Shown in pieces: positions 33,605 through 48,491 of a DNA stretch of 64,000 bases (the first letter of the stretch is position 1; every line of letters begins with the position of its first letter). The stretch comes from Micropterus salmoides. Lineage: Eukaryota > Chordata > Actinopteri > Centrarchiformes > Centrarchidae. Under the pieces are notes generated by a model. The model saw only the letters and a list, made by a program, of their open reading frames with translations, ran no database searches and was not told the origin of the DNA. The stretch is taken from the NCBI RefSeq assembly GCF_014851395.1, contig NW_024040040.1:12524711-12588710 (forward strand), in the 5' to 3' direction. Made by a program: the position numbers and the translations under genes.

Positions 33605-35548
33605 ATGACAGATTTAAGTTGTGGTTATGATGGGAGGATGACTGTTAGCTCATCACAGATATATTGGTATCAACATAGAGTATATGTTGCCTGTAAGGTA
33701 CAAGAAATTGCCGTACAGAAATGCCAAAGACGCATTTAAAGTCATTTAGCAACACTGACACCATTTCAGAGTTCGAAAAGTAGATTTTTTGTCCCATTGA
33801 GCACATGTATATTGGTCACAGTTTTTTTAACCACATTATGTTATGTGTTTATGTTGAAAAAATCTATATTGGCCAACTCTTAAACACTCATAGCTGTATT
33901 GGCCAGTATTAGGCTCTAGCAACTGCACTGTACAGTGATGTACATTATGTCAGCATCCTTCAATACACTGTAGATTTTCAACTAGATTCTGTGAACACAC
34001 TCAATGAACCAAATCTAATCTGTTTTGTACTTTGCCCAGTGTTATGGCGGCCGTCTCCACTGTGAACAGAAAGCAAAATAGAAAGATTTAATAACTTCAT
34101 TAAGCTAAAAGGCATGAAGACATGCAGGTAAACTTTCAAAGTACAAATTCAAGCACAGAAACACACACACTGTATGACTGCAGTAAGTCATTTCAGAGCC
34201 TATTAAATCTCCATTAACACACAGCATCCCTGCTACCCCGAGTTAATCCAACCCAGGTGTGTGTTTGTGTGTGTTTTCACCCCATCTCACCACTCTTTCT
34301 CCTGGCCTTTCTCTTACCGTCCGTTAACTTTCTCACTTTGTCTTTATCTGTTGCTGTCTCTGCATTTCATATCTCCGCTCAGACTAAACCCTCCATTTCC
34401 CGCACTCTTTTTTAAACCTGGCAGCTCTGCAGCAGCAAACCTCTCTCGATTAGATCAAACAAATCTCAGCTCTCAGTGGGAAACTAGACTGACACATGTC
34501 ATTGTTAATCTTCTTAATCACAGTCATGTCTATAGTCACCTACACGACACCCATAGATTTCTCCTCTTTGAGTCGATTCGTCTGTCTTCATTAGCCACTG
34601 CAGGCCAAGGCCTGTCATTGACTCTTTAAGTGTGTATCACATATGCTAATTCATGCCAAGCCCCCTACATTTACCTGTGAGTTATTTTCATCCCTTTATT
34701 TATATTTAAAGTGTCTGAGAGTGAAAGACAAAAACAGAGAGAATGAGATGAACTCAGCAAGACAAAGCATCTGCTTTCTTTTAAGCTGAGTGCTTGAATA
34801 ATGAGGGTGAAAGATGATGCACAGTGACAACAGGGTTATAAAATAGACAGAGTGATGAACCAAACAGAGGTAGACAATAGAAAGATGAAAAGATGAATGA
34901 TGGCTTTTTTTGGGAACATAAAAGTGGCATGCATTAGAATACTTTCTCTAGGGTTTTCTTTAGCCAAGGTGGCTAATGCTGCTCATGTCAACCACTCGCT
35001 TCTTTTTCTGTTTATTGCAAACAAGCCACTGTTGCCGCTGGAAATGTAAAACGCATAACTTCCTGCGCTTATGGAATTTTTCCAGGAAAGACCTCTTAGA
35101 TGCCAGGTGTTCGGAAAGGTAAAATCCTTCCTGAGCTGGCATTAGGCTGATTTGCTATTGTGGTATAGCAATCATCCATATAGAGTAGCAAAATGAAGAT
35201 TTGTTTATTTAAAACAGTAATATAAATGGCTTAATTGCGTGCTTAAACTTCATTTAGCTTTTATCCAAATGCAAACTCCCCCTTTAAACTTTTTAAAAAC
35301 ATCACATCTTTTTCCCTGTTCAAGTCCAAAAAGTAAGCCAACAACACAGTTTTTTTTATCTTGTGGGGACTACTGGATCTTGAAAACTAATGTCTTACAC
35401 ACACACAAACACTCACTCTCTCTACCACACACACACACACACACACACACATATTAATGTTCTGGGAAGGTGCTCTGCAGGAGAGAATATGATCTCTGCT
35501 TGGCAGTGACGCTGTTCCCTACTAAAGCAATACAAACACACATTATTA

Positions 35549-35580
<32 letters not shown>

Positions 35581-38500
35581 GATATGTGGGTGTTGGTGAC
35601 AGTACAAACAACCCCACTCCACTGGAGATCTCTTATGAGAATACTTTGCAAGTTTGTAATAATAACAATGCGGGTCCACATTTACCAAAATATTTTATTG
35701 TTTATATGGTTTAAACAGTAAGGAGGGAGGGCCATTTATAGGAAAATCTATGCAGTTTGATTGTATAAATGCTCTGCAGCCCACAACGCTTCTTGTAAAG
35801 GTTTGTATGTAAATGTCTGCAGTCCAACAGCTATAAAATATCCTTTTAAAGTTAACACATTTCAGGAACTAGGATCAAATTGTTGGGGTTTTTCTCCCTG
35901 TCCAATGCATTTTAAACAGTTTTATTTGGCCCCAGTGCTGTGAAAAATGCTCTGCAGCTGGTATCAGCTATTGTAATGTTTTTGCAAGATACTTTTGACA
36001 TAGAGAGGCTGAAGAGACAGCTGTGCACAGCTGTGACTGTCCACAGTGTAGCCCACCCACATTTTTACTGCGATTCATCATTTGTGTGTGTTTGCGTGTG
36101 TCCAGATAAATACTGCGGAATGTCCCTCCAAGTCCGTCCAACACATGGGATATTTAGTGGAAGCTGACTGGCACCCTCTGGTGCCAAAAACAACTCTTTA
36201 CATTTACTTTTAATTTGCACTTCAACAAAAAAAAAGTTTGAGCTTGAGTTAAATGCAAACAATAACTACAAAGCAACAGTAATTGAGTTATAGTTGCTTC
36301 AAATGGATGATTCTGCTATCTACATCATGATCTACATACATGGCTCAATAGTATTTCTGATCCTGCAGTCGTTTTTCTTATAATGAGTCTCAGAGAACTT
36401 TTGCTATTTGTATTTGGGGGTATGTTAATGATGAAGACAATTTTGTAGTTTTGTTGTAAGGCGTTTTTTCCTTTCACTTACACCCTTTAGATCTTCATTT
36501 GAGAGCACTAAAGTTAGAGGGTATGAATTAATTTCTCTCTTTCCTTCTATATGCAACCTTATCCCATTAATGACTGTTACCAACTCAACGTCTACCCTTT
36601 CCCGTAGTCTTGTGCTTTCTCGTCCCTCTGCTTTATCCTCCAGTCACTTTCTGCATGTGTTTATGGCTCTGGAGCTGTGGCTGCGAGTCACATACTGCCC
36701 TCCTGGTCCTGCACAACATCTGCTGCAGTTATTAGTCCTATTATTATTATCATTTCTATTCTATTCTTATCAGTACAATTATTCATTAATATGTGCATAT
36801 TATAAGCAAAGTTACTTATTGCCCTGAACTAGAAAAAAAGTGATACTGATGATATTGGTGCATAAATGTGACATTGAATGGGATTGAAAAAAATAACATA
36901 GACTTGGAAAGGTCGCATGTGCTGGGAAGACATAAGGAAAAGAAACGTCCACTAGATGGCATTAAAACATTCTGACGCTAACTTTCATTCAGCATTCTCA
37001 TTTTAATGCCTTTGTGACAAGCCAGTGCTTCAGAAGAAGTGGTCTTTTCACTCACATCATTACCAAAAACTTCCACAAAGGAACCTGCTAACTTTAATGA
37101 AACACAAAGTGGAGGTGTATGCACAAGCTGCACAGTCACGCGCACACCTGCAACCAATAGGCCTACGACTCTCCCTGCCTCGCTTCTGGAACTCAAGTGT
37201 TCCTCCGCTGAGCTATTTTTCTATTTATAGCAGCGGGGCTCCGGCTGTGTCTAAAATGCCTGCTGTCTCATTCTGTTTTGCTTCCTTACTGTTTGACAGA
37301 TGGAGGGGGGGTTGAGAGGTCCTCAGGTTTAAATCACTTTTCTTTTCAGGACCTGGAGTTGTATGTATCCTTGGATGAAAACAATTTGCTTTCATAGGGG
37401 TTGGTGAATCAGGCAGTCACAAAAGAGAGGAAGAGAGTTAGAAGAGGTTGTCTGATTTTATGCTGAACAGATGTTCAAATGATGGTACATCCATTAGAAA
37501 GTATAGTGTATCTGCATCAGTGTCACTTGAGTACTTGCCCTAACATGACTTCACTTCTAATCCTTACACGCTACTGACCTCTTGACCCTTAAAAGAAACT
37601 TGCGGCAGATGTATGCAGCTAGCAGACTCCTCGGTTTGTCACTTGGATGTTTCTCCTCGTTATTTTATGGCTCAAAACTAAATAAAAGTCAATGTTTATG
37701 TTGTGTTTTGTTACATAACTGAGTTACAAATCAATGTTGCTTTGGAAACAGTCCCAAGAAACAAGTCCAGTTGAATTCAGTGTTGGCCAATTGTTTGAGC
37801 CCAAGTTTGCTCCCAGCAGATGACAGAGAGGCCAAGGGACAAATGGCATTTTTAGCAATGCAATCAAAAGTTCTTTAGGAGAATAAAGTTAAGCCCCCTC
37901 CCCCGCCCCTGGTTTAGCTAGAAAAATGCATTATTACAAAGCAGAAAACAGGGCTGTTTTTCTGAGCTTGTGAAAAGTTGACATGCTTCTCACAGGACAT
38001 GATGACATAATAGAATATGATGCATTGCTGTTGATTAAGATACTCAGTATATAAAGTAGTTAAAAGCAGCACAACTTTAAACAACAACAGCAATAAAATG
38101 CAACAAGCACATTAGCGCAGCAGTAATATTTTGATACTTTATGAATGAATACTTACATACCTTTACTTCAATAAGGTTTTGAATGCAGGCCTTTTGCTTG
38201 TGGTGGGTTATTTTTACAGTGTGGTATTAGTACTTTTGCTTACGTGAAGGATCTGAGTACTTCTTGCACCACTGTCTACAAGTGGAACTTTGGCCTGATA
38301 GGTCATCAAAAACATTAAGATGTGTCCTCTGGAGACCATGCATATACCAAAACACTAACTCATGACAATCTGGCTACTAGTTTTTGAGATGGAAGCTCAG
38401 TTTAGGAAGAGAAAATAAGTGGAAACTACAATAACACGCTATAAAAAGGAAGTTTAGAGCAGCAGTTTGAAAGATGCACTGATTTAGCCGCCCTCAGCTC

Positions 38501-41500
38501 CTCAGGCAGGTCAGTTCAAAGGAGCCTCCATGTTAGAGAACAAATTGCTGCATGCTTTAGTCTTTGGGCAAAGCTGGACCTGTCCAACAAATACAGACTG
38601 TGATCCCAGCTTGGTTCTTGTTTCCTCAAAAGTAAAATCAAGCTGGTGTGATATCATGTTATTGCTTTAGTTCTGTTGCATTTAGCGTAAGCTGGAGATT
38701 ATTAAGAAAGGGGTTTAGTAGCCCAAAAGAAAAGGGGAATATAGCCAGGATTTCTGTAAAAGAGGGTCAATAAAAGTGAAGGATGGATGGGAGTGAGATG
38801 CTGTGAAGAAAAATGAAACCAGGCAGAAAAAGGATGGGTGGGTGAAGAGGAGAGGAAGTTGGGGGGTAACTCAGTCAGTAGCCACCCCCTCTTTCAGTAG
38901 GAGCCCTGGGGCCTCGGCATGAAGCTCTGACCTGGAATTCCAAATCAAGAATTCCCTCAACCTCCCTACTGAAAGAGCCTCACACACACACATAAAGGAA
39001 GGGGGTGCACCAAGCAAAATGCACAATTTTCTCCAAAACCATGGCTTATTTAAACTAGCTTTCCAAATACTTGAGGCTGTACTTGATCAACAGACACATG
39101 ATAATTGTAACATCACACACACATGCATGCACGTGAGTGTACACACTGACCGGTATAAATTCTCAAACCTTAGCTCTCAAAGCTGCCTAAATTCTGCATG
39201 TGTGAGCAGGTACAATCAGATAATCCTTTTAAAATACAGCATGAAACTGTCACTGAAAAAATGCTGTGCAGTTTGAACAAGCGCTTAATATACGCAGAAT
39301 GAAAAGACTGTGCTACCATCAGCTCAGAAGTCACAAACCAACATTCAGATAAAAAACAGAACCTGATAAAATCAAAAAACAAAATTGGATTTTATTCCTT
39401 TGGGCTCTTTTTTCCCCCTGCAATGACACAGGATATGAACACGCATCTTGTTATTCCTTATGAAGATTGTTGTACGCATACTCACACTCGCTGAAACACA
39501 CACACTCAACCTATATCCACAACCCTGAGCAAAATGTCAGGATAGAAAAACTCTGATCAAAGATTTAAATGGACACTGAAAGATGCTTTAAAGTTGTCCA
39601 CATTGATAATGAAGGTCAGCTGTGGGAGTACACTGATTTGAGCCTTCATACTGCTCATATTTTGCAGAAATTTTATTAAAACTATCATTAAAACTTCTTA
39701 TTTTTGTTCTTTGGCAATTATTTCCATCTATTGTGATGACATTGTGCTTAGCAAATTCTAGAGGAAAAGGGCAACAATACAACAAATGAGATGGAACAAG
39801 AAACAAGGACTCAAACGGACCTTCCTGGATATTATTTCATCAAAACTACAACAATAACTGAACATTCTCTCCCGTGTCACCCTCTACTGCAAAGACAATA
39901 GCAAGCTACAGAATAGAAGTAGATATATGGGAATAGTTTTTCAGAAATTATTCATTTCCATTGCTTATCCAGTACTGATTAAATAATAAACTGTTGCTGC
40001 TTTTCTCATTGTATGCTTCTTACAAAATGAAGGGCGAGGGAATTTAAAACCACAGTATTAAAATAAACCCTTTAAATAACTCTGGGGTGACTAAATATAC
40101 TCAACCATCTTTTTCAGTTTCTATCTTTCTGTTATTGTTCCAAGATTAGACAAATGATTAGATGTTGTGAAACTTAACCCAGTGTGAGTATCATATCACC
40201 AGAGTTTACACTGATTGAGACAAATACATAAATAGGAAGTTGTAAACGTAACACACCATGACATATGGTGAGGATCTTATCCATGCTTCCCCTCTGGCCC
40301 ATGACAAACCACATTAGAGAGAACATTAGTGGACACAGGGGTCACTGTAATGCACACACCCGAATTCACAAGGGGATGGACAATTTTGCCTTCAAGACTG
40401 AAAAGTGTACAATTAGATCATCCACCCACTGCCTTTGGATTCTCTCCCACACACATGAAAACACATTCATGCACACTAAAAGTAACTCAACACTGCTGCT
40501 TTCTCACTGGAGGAGAGGTTTAATCTGCACCAGACAGAGAGATTCTGGCTGCGGAAATTAATGTTTACTTTTCAGCCGTCTCTATTTCAAACCGCTCTCT
40601 TTTCCATCATTGTTGGGAAAACATCCCAAAGGAGATGTGAGATTGCTAAACCAAAACACTGCCGGAAAAAACCCTGCTGTTTCATATGGTTCTTTTCAAG
40701 GGAATATCATGGAATCTTGTCATAAAAAAATTGCCCAGTGAAGTATCATGTTTCTGTGCACAAATGAGAAGAAGCTTGAATTATGTTTTTAAACAAATTG
40801 TAGTATATAGTACAGTATGCCGGGGTCTCCCTCAGGTACTAGCTACATCTCATTGGAATCAAATGTTGATGTCATATCCTGTTTGGTCTCTAAAGTGCAT
40901 TTTCTTACTGCATGCTCTGCTGTGTTAGTTTGTCTGATTACTTTATGGCACAAAGGGAGATTGCTTCACAACACAAAACAAAAAAGGGGGCTGTTAAGTG
41001 CTAAAATGTGACTTTTTTTACAGAAATAAAACACATGACCCTTTTTTTTTGAGTATGTAGTACATTCATACCGGCAATACTTCTCAATGAGGTGCTGATG
41101 GACCCTTCTCGAAAACTCTAAGCAAATTATAATTGGTGCTGTGATGGCCCTCAAGATGTAAAAAATCAATTATATTAAGTATCAAATCCTTGGAAAAAGA
41201 GTATTGTTTGGGCATTTTAACATTACATTTTTTGAATGTAGTTGTCACACAGCGTGTATAATTTCCTGTTTGTACAAAGTGGTAAGGTACATTAAATCAT
41301 TTTATGCTAACTAGCAAATCTGAGCACCATCAAAAGAATTATGTACTTGAACAGTGAATGATTTAAAGAGGTATTTTAGGAGGTTTACAGCCCTTTGCAA
41401 GTGGGAGCAATAGGCTTTCTGAGGATCTAAGGCTGTAAAATTTATAGTTGTGCTTTGAGGGGTTACAGCGTAGCTAGCTTATACACATGATGCGCTGATG

Positions 41501-43874
41501 TGCACCTCCTCGAAAATGTAACTACACAGTGGGGTTATGGTGTCTACTGCGATATCATGTGGGGACCGCAAGAAGTGTGGTTCGTCAGATTGTGCTGCTT
41601 GTGTTTTCTCCTAAAATCAGAAAAGACACTAAACTTTAAATCAAAGCTATCTGCTGTGGGGCTGCTGTAACCACTGCCATAACCCCTTATAAATTATGCA
41701 TCCAGCTTAACACTGTAGTGAGACAGAGGCTACCAACTCTCTCCTCTCATGTCTCATTTGTTTAGTGTAATCATACCAAGCCACCACAACACATACACAT
41801 TAGAATCTTTGAGTCACTCGCATTCACCTTTAGTTTCCTATCCTGTTTACAACAAAGATGCCTTGCAAAGCCAAAGAGGAAGAGGGTACAGTAAAAGAGT
41901 GAGCCTTACTCATTAGTAAGAAAAATGTAAGTCTAGGGCCTAGCCTGTCTAGGTCGAGCCAATATGTGGAGAACAACCCTGCTATACTGGGCATAAAAAT
42001 AGATTTTCACTAAAGAAATTATATGTTAAGATGTTGAAAGAGCATATTTAATATTACTATGTGTCTGTTTTACTATCTATTACCCCCATTGAACATAGAA
42101 ATGAGTCTGGTCTGTCAGGTTAACAACCAGGCCCATTAAATGTAATGAGGACCATAATCAAACTACAGCCCATGCAGACCTGCATTCATAAATCCAGAGC
42201 TTCTCCCTGGAGGGGAACTGTACTAGGACATGCTGCAAAGGTCACGTATACCATAACAAGGAATGTTTAGCAACAAGAAACAACAGGTTCAGTGGTATTT
42301 TTTGAAGGACACCTTAGTTCATTCTGGTAAAACTGTTGATTTAGCAGGATGTAAGGGAACACAGAATTTCACCAGGTGAACAGCACATGCAAAGAGAAAA
42401 TCCACCCTAAAATCTGTCCTTTTGTGTCAGAGACATTTTTATCTCTGTTCATTTCTTACCAATTCGTATTGCAGAATGACATATTGGAATCTCATGCTTC
42501 AGAACTACATTGAGTTACAGCATGATTTTTTTCCTGCAACAATTATCTTTATATATCCTATATAGACAGTTGACTTAGAGGTAATTTGACTCACAGCAGC
42601 TCTGATTCATGCTGCCGTGAAATCAGACTATGACTTTAAGGCAACTGTGAACAGATTCAAATCAGAAACTACTGCTGTAAGCCAAGAAAATCAACCTGTG
42701 CCGCATCACAATTTCAGTGTTTTGATGGATGTTCTTGCAACAGCGTGATGACATCCTATATTTGACTGCTTGACCTACTTTATGGCCTGGCAGCTCTGCA
42801 CTCTTGCTGCAGTGATACTGTTTGCTTAAACCAAAAAACTCTCTACATTTGTGAGACTACTTGGCTGAACCGTCCGAAGTAAGTGTACTTGTTTTTAGTG
42901 TGTAAGAGCATTCCAGAGATGTCGAACAATCAAGGTCGTGTTCCTCCAACGCAGCCTCCTCACTTTGAGGGAACTTAGGGAGGAAATCAGGGAGGAAAGG
43001 CAAAATGGACAGCAGATAGGTTCACTAGTTCAAGCCTCTCGGTTTATTAGAGCGTATAAGACGAAATAAATTGAAACAGGGAATCTTGTATAGCAAAATT
43101 TCAAATATGCAGAATGAGAACAGTTTTTTTGGTCTTGTTTTTTACTTTTGATTGGAGTGGTTGAACCAGTTTAGTAGTTACATTTATCTCATCCCTGAGT
43201 GTTTGTGATTGATGACGTAGCAACTCATCATAAAAGCCTGAGACAGAGCATGTTTTCTCTTTTACACTGGGAAACATTGGGACTCTGTTACAGCCCGAAA
43301 GAGAACGCTTCAAAATAAAGCTACAAAGTGCTTTACAGCACTGAAAAGATGCTAAATCTCTCCTCTTAGTTCTAGTTTTACAAACGTTACTGTAGAACAA
43401 CTGCTGGCTCCTGGCAGATAGCCATGATCTGTGTGAATGCCCCAGCCTATATGGTTCATAGCATAAGCAATGGCAAACATGTGCAGCAGTTCATGCTGAA
43501 ATGTCTCAGAAAAGACGGAGGTAGAATCTGAGTGCAATATATCTAATAAACAAAACATTACGCCAGTTGCTTGAAAAATGTTTTTACAGAATGAGTAAGC
43601 CTCCAACACAAATGTTTTTTTAATTAGATATTTCACATACCATGTGGTGGATTGGATCAAAATATATCACAGTACTTTTATCCAATAGCCAACAAACTGT
43701 CTCAAATCGATCAAATGTTGTAAATGTTACCTTTAAAGGAAAGATTTTCCCACTTTCTTCACCAGTTGTCTTTTAGTGGACGTGTGGATGGGTTTAGTTC
43801 AGCATCTTTGAACAGGTGAGTGTTAGCTGAACCGTCTCTCACTTTGTCGAGGCGAGAGAGCATTCAGTCATTTC
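33605..43874. other. arhgap6 intron 1, mostly unique DNA
   Basis: No supported gene. Microsatellites lie at 35426-35451 (CA) and 35553-35581 (GT). Long low-complexity-free stretches (36-43 kb) show no homology I can recognise. The 122-codon frame at 34261-34629 is rich in S, L and H and has no family features. Confidence 0.55.
35426..35581. repeat. paired CA and GT microsatellites
   Basis: (CA)n at 35426-35451 and (GT)n at 35553-35581 are complementary and about 100 bp apart, so a transcript could fold them together. Confidence 0.9.
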
Positions 43875-44316
43875 TTAAAGGTGCAATGTGTGAAATATGG
43901 CCTGACTTTCAGTTTAAAATGTTCATTAAAAAATAGACTAAAATTATCACCAGAATGCTGTAGTAAATAACACTTCTGATGTCAAAGATCTGTATTTAGG
44001 TATTGGGCTGCAGAGATATCCACTTAAATTAGCATGCTAACCAGCTAGCATGCTAACCAGCCAGCCCCAGCCCGTCCTGTGTAAAGTAGTATAGCTCAGG
44101 GCCCCTGTACTTTCAGCTGGGAGATGTGATGCTGCGAGGCTGTGAACGATGAGTTTGCTGTGATCATTCCGGACTCAGTCAGCTAATAGGACCTCTAAGT
44201 TAGCTGCACGGCTAACTGAGCCAATGACTTGATATGTTATATGCTGCCCCCTATTTTTTGGGATATGAATTCAACAGGTGGAGAGTAGTCTCAGTTCTTA
44301 CACATTGTGCCTCTTG
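43875..44316. mobile_element. MITE with about 15-20 bp terminal inverted repeats
   Basis: Left end TTAAAGGTGCAATGTGTGAA; right end TTCTTACACATTGTGCCTC, the approximate reverse complement. The interior has no frame and includes a duplicated CCAGCTAGCATGCTAA-type stretch (44020-44060) and ATGCTGCCCCCTATTTTTTG. The arrangement matches by recall a non-autonomous DNA transposon common in percomorphs. Confidence 0.75.
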
Positions 44317-47300
44317 AGATTTCTATAGCTAAATGCAACACAATGATGTAGCTGGTATAATGGTTACTATTCACCAGAGATGAGGCTGAAGGAATGTCAG
44401 TAGTTTTGCATGTATTTAGTTATAAACAAAACGAACAAATTATAATTTCCACCTCAAGGTGTTGCTAGAGGAAAATTCAGCAGATCACCAAAGTCACTGG
44501 GTTTCATCCGCTGGAAACGACGAATGTCTGCATCAAATGTTGATATGATATTTCAGTCTGGACCAGAGTGGTGGACTGACAATATTTAGAGCCATGGTGC
44601 TAGTGTGGCTAAAACAAATCAAATTTAGTGATCCTAAGCGAACAATAGATTGGTCGGTTAGACTTTCTCAAAGTGTCTTCTCTGAGCTGAGTACTTTGAC
44701 GCAGTTCAACAATGATGCATAAACATTTATCAACATGGGGCATTTAGAGAATTTTAAGAATGATAACAACTGCAAGTCTAAATGTTAGTTTTCCTAATGA
44801 AAAAACACATCTGTAAACACTTTTCTCCACTTGACATGCTTTTGCGAGAGTGATTCCAACAAATTTTTTGCTAGTCTGAAAGCAGCCAAAAAAAGTTATA
44901 CATCAGACTGACATTGCGTCATCAAGGTCACTTTGGGGGAAAGAATTGTGCTTTCACATAAGGAGAGAAACAGGAAAAGCAGGTTGTTAAACAAATGAGC
45001 ATAGCGATCCAAATCTGATCTGAGACACATAAGATACCTGAATACAATAAACAGCTAAATGATGCCGGTGAAACTTCCTACATATAGCTAGCTTGACTGG
45101 GAGGCTGCAGGAGTACAGCCATACACTAACACTAAGGCTACCTGGTGATTCAACAAATGTCTAAAGAAGCAATATCTACCCACTATGTTGGGTCATTGCC
45201 ACTTAGACAGGGAAAAACGGAAGGGGCATGATGTCTTACTGATCAACATTATCCTATGAAAATACTGCCAAGGCTCAGGTAGCAAAATAAGTATTTCACA
45301 AAGACATATAAAAGAGAGGTTTGGTTAACACCAAATTAATGCATACACATACAAAAACATATCAAATCTATGTGAGCTTCGGTTTTCTATCCCCCAAACC
45401 GTTTGTGCCTGTCTGATGTATCCCAATTTGCAGTTGTCACAATAACAAAGTAAATAGAAGTGGGATCCCACGTCACTAAAACAAAAAAAAAAAGACTAAA
45501 GTTCAGGAACAGTTTTTGCGCGGTAATAGCAGCTCTTCAGCCTTTACAACTAATATTACTTGATTAGAATACTCTTGAGGCTCCACTATGTAGCAGCTCA
45601 GTGGGTTTTTGTTTGTAAAACATTTAAATTGTGATTGTACATGCGTGCACATTACACCACCAGAACACAAAGGTCTGAAACACTGCTAAATTGCTTTAAA
45701 TATTCTGTTATCAATAATTTTGTAATAATAGTTGTAGTTTTTGAAATGGTGATTTCATTTTGGAATGATTTTCTTCACTTAGTCTCTCTTCTAAAGCATT
45801 AAGGTCTAAATGTAAGTGGCTCTAAATATAGACTGTACAATGTCAACATTCTGGTGCCCCATAAATAACCACAATTAAATTAGCAGACCAATGTTTCCTC
45901 ATTAGCTGCAATTTCTAGAGTGTCCTATAAAACCTACACTGTTTTTAAACTCGTGCCATTTTGCAAGAACATGTGATGATGTGATGTCCAGCTCAAGAGT
46001 CAGTAACTCCACATGAAGAACAAATACCAGTCACAGACCCTCCTACTATAATAACACAGAGGGTACTTTCTATTTTTTTTTCTGCGTCATTGTTCTTTCA
46101 ACATCAACAACCTGACCATGGAAACATAGCTATTAAGCATTCATGGCCAATATAACTGTCAGACGTTGCTTTTTCTCCACTTTGTCTCTGCTTCTCCCTT
46201 CCACTCTTCCTCTCTCTGCCACTCTGTCCATGTCTCCCTCCTTAAAAAGGCATAGCACAAGACTAATCCACACAGGTTGCCGTACACACACACACACACA
46301 GTCAGTGGTGCAAATGCTATAACTGCTATTTTCTTTATTTACTGAATTTGAGACCAAAAATATATTTTGATATAGAAGATTAAAACAATTTCAAAAGCTG
46401 CTTTAGTCATTTATCTCACCAAAAAAATTTGGTTTGAGACATTTTGATCCAAACTGTCAACCTGGCATTAATATGATGATGAAGTATCCCCATTTTTTCA
46501 GCAAGCTCGAGCTTTGTTGAGTCTGGTTAAAATAAGAAAAACCATGATGATGTGATGTCATGAGGATTATTTCCGCTTGAACTTGGAGATTGCAAATTTA
46601 AACAGAAAACCTGCATTACAAACTGGAGGCGTGGTTTTCATCAAATGTTTTGGTGCTTGACCCATATGCAAAATCTGCCTCTCACAAGTTCACCAACTGA
46701 ATAAAAGTGAAATACTTTATTGCTTTTGTTTCCAGCAAATGTACTAAAATGACATATTGACCACCATGTAGCTATTGTCTGCATTCTGACACTTGGAAAA
46801 TTAGCCTGCAATGTGCTCTGGGCCCTGAACTCAGCAGGGGAGCTTGAGAAATATTTTAAGTGGGTAGAAATATGTGTTCAAAGACTCGTTTATATGAGAG
46901 TATGCCTACATGTAAATAAAAATTTAATATCATCTCACCTGCTTGGGTTTTTTGCAAGGTATAAACTTAAACTCAAATAGTAATAGTAAGTAAGAGCTCA
47001 CACTTGTTGTCTTTTATCACCTTGATTTTGATCAACATTCCTCAGATAACCTTTCAGATCTTTCCTGTCACCTGATTGACAGAGCACAAAAAAAATTTCA
47101 ACATTTCCCTCATTGACAATTTGTATAACAATGCCTGTTTATTGTGTGACATGCCTGTTCAGTTTGCATTAGAAAAAAAGTACACTGCAACTGAATCAAT
47201 CTCTAATCTGCTACATTCAGTACATTCCCAACATAAAGTCTTTGTTTACGTTTAATTTGAGGGTTTTACTTCACACCCAACAGTATGTGAAACCTCCCAG

Positions 47301-47544
47301 CAAACCAGCAAACACTTCTTGGCTCAGTATTTTTACAAACACTCTGAGGTGCAATAACTTCATGGTCCAGATTGTACTAATGACTCCACACTGATGGCCT
47401 CATGTTATCCTCAGTGGGCCGTAGCAGGGGAGGGAGAAACTGCATGGAAAATAGAGTTACAGCGGTGGGAAACTCAGCTGAGGGAGAGCTTCTTGACATC
47501 TCAGAGAGGAACAGAGGGAGGAAAAGAGAGTGTGGATGTGTGCC

Positions 47545-47585
47545 TGTGTGTGTGTGTGAGAGAGAGCGAGAGAGAGAGAGAGAGG
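47545..47585. repeat. GT-to-GA compound microsatellite
   Basis: A TGTGTG run passes into an AGAGAG run with one GCGAG interruption. Confidence 0.9.
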
Positions 47586-48249
47586 CACACTGCAAGAAAG
47601 TGAAACACAGAGTGAAGCTGTAGTTGTTCTTTGTAATGGGAAATGATGGGAGAGCTGTTTGAGGGCTGCACGGTTTGACCCTGTGACCGCAAGCAGTCGT
47701 GAGAACCAAGTCCTGGGCCATGTGTCCTTAAGACCCTCAAATCAGCACACACGCGCGCTACAGCACGTACACACACACACTTACACCCAAGAGAAGCAGA
47801 ATACATATCAGCTAATTCAGAGGAAGAGACAATAAGTCCACAAAAGTAGCAAGACAATAATCATCCTTTTCATCAGTATTAACTATTTAGCCTATAAAGC
47901 CCCCCTGCTACAAATAAGTCACCCAACTATGTTTTGTAAAGGATTTCATATGCTTATGCTGCCTTCCCCTAATTCACACTCACATTGAAGCCTATATGAA
48001 CACCAACCAACCCAAAGATGACAAAAGTAGGAGAAGGATCTGTGGGGGGGATCCAGGTGGGAGAAGTGAAGCAGTGCTGTCTCCTTCCCCTTCCCCCAGT
48101 CAATTACCCAAGTGCCCTTAGGCAATACCAAGACAACTGTAGTGCACTGGCTTGATGCTTGATACTGGAAGGCTTCCAGGTGCAGATGTCAGGGGTCAAC
48201 ACTGCCTCCTCAAAACCCATAAATCTTCCAGTTAGGCTCCATCATCTCC

Positions 48250-48276
48250 ACACACACACACACACACACACACACA
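48250..48276. repeat. (CA)n microsatellite
   Basis: About 13 CA units in arhgap6 intron 1, 500 bp from the exon 1 donor. Confidence 0.95.
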
Positions 48277-48469
48277 ACTCAAGTCCTGATGTCTAACAGT
48301 CTATTTCAGATGCACTGCAGGCAAATGATCAGCAGCAGAATGATCTTCTCATCACAGTGCATGTGCTTGTTTCTAGCAGAAATACACAGTGTGTGAAGTC
48401 TGCTGTAGTTTTTTTTACAATTGTTCCAGGAGCTGTCATATAGACTTGCTAGTGTGTTGTTCAGATCAA

Positions 48470-48491
48470 GGGGGGGGGGGGGGGGGGGGGG
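48470..48491. repeat. 22-base poly-G tract
   Basis: An uninterrupted G homopolymer on the plus strand (C on the arhgap6 transcript strand), about 265 bp into arhgap6 intron 1. Homopolymer length is prone to assembly error. Confidence 0.9.

Noticed and set aside
34261..34629. 122-codon plus-strand frame
   Set aside because: Low-complexity S/L/H/F composition from pyrimidine-rich DNA, with no family features.
47377..47857. Overlapping 114- and 118-codon minus-strand frames
   Set aside because: Driven by GA/CA microsatellites; no homology.
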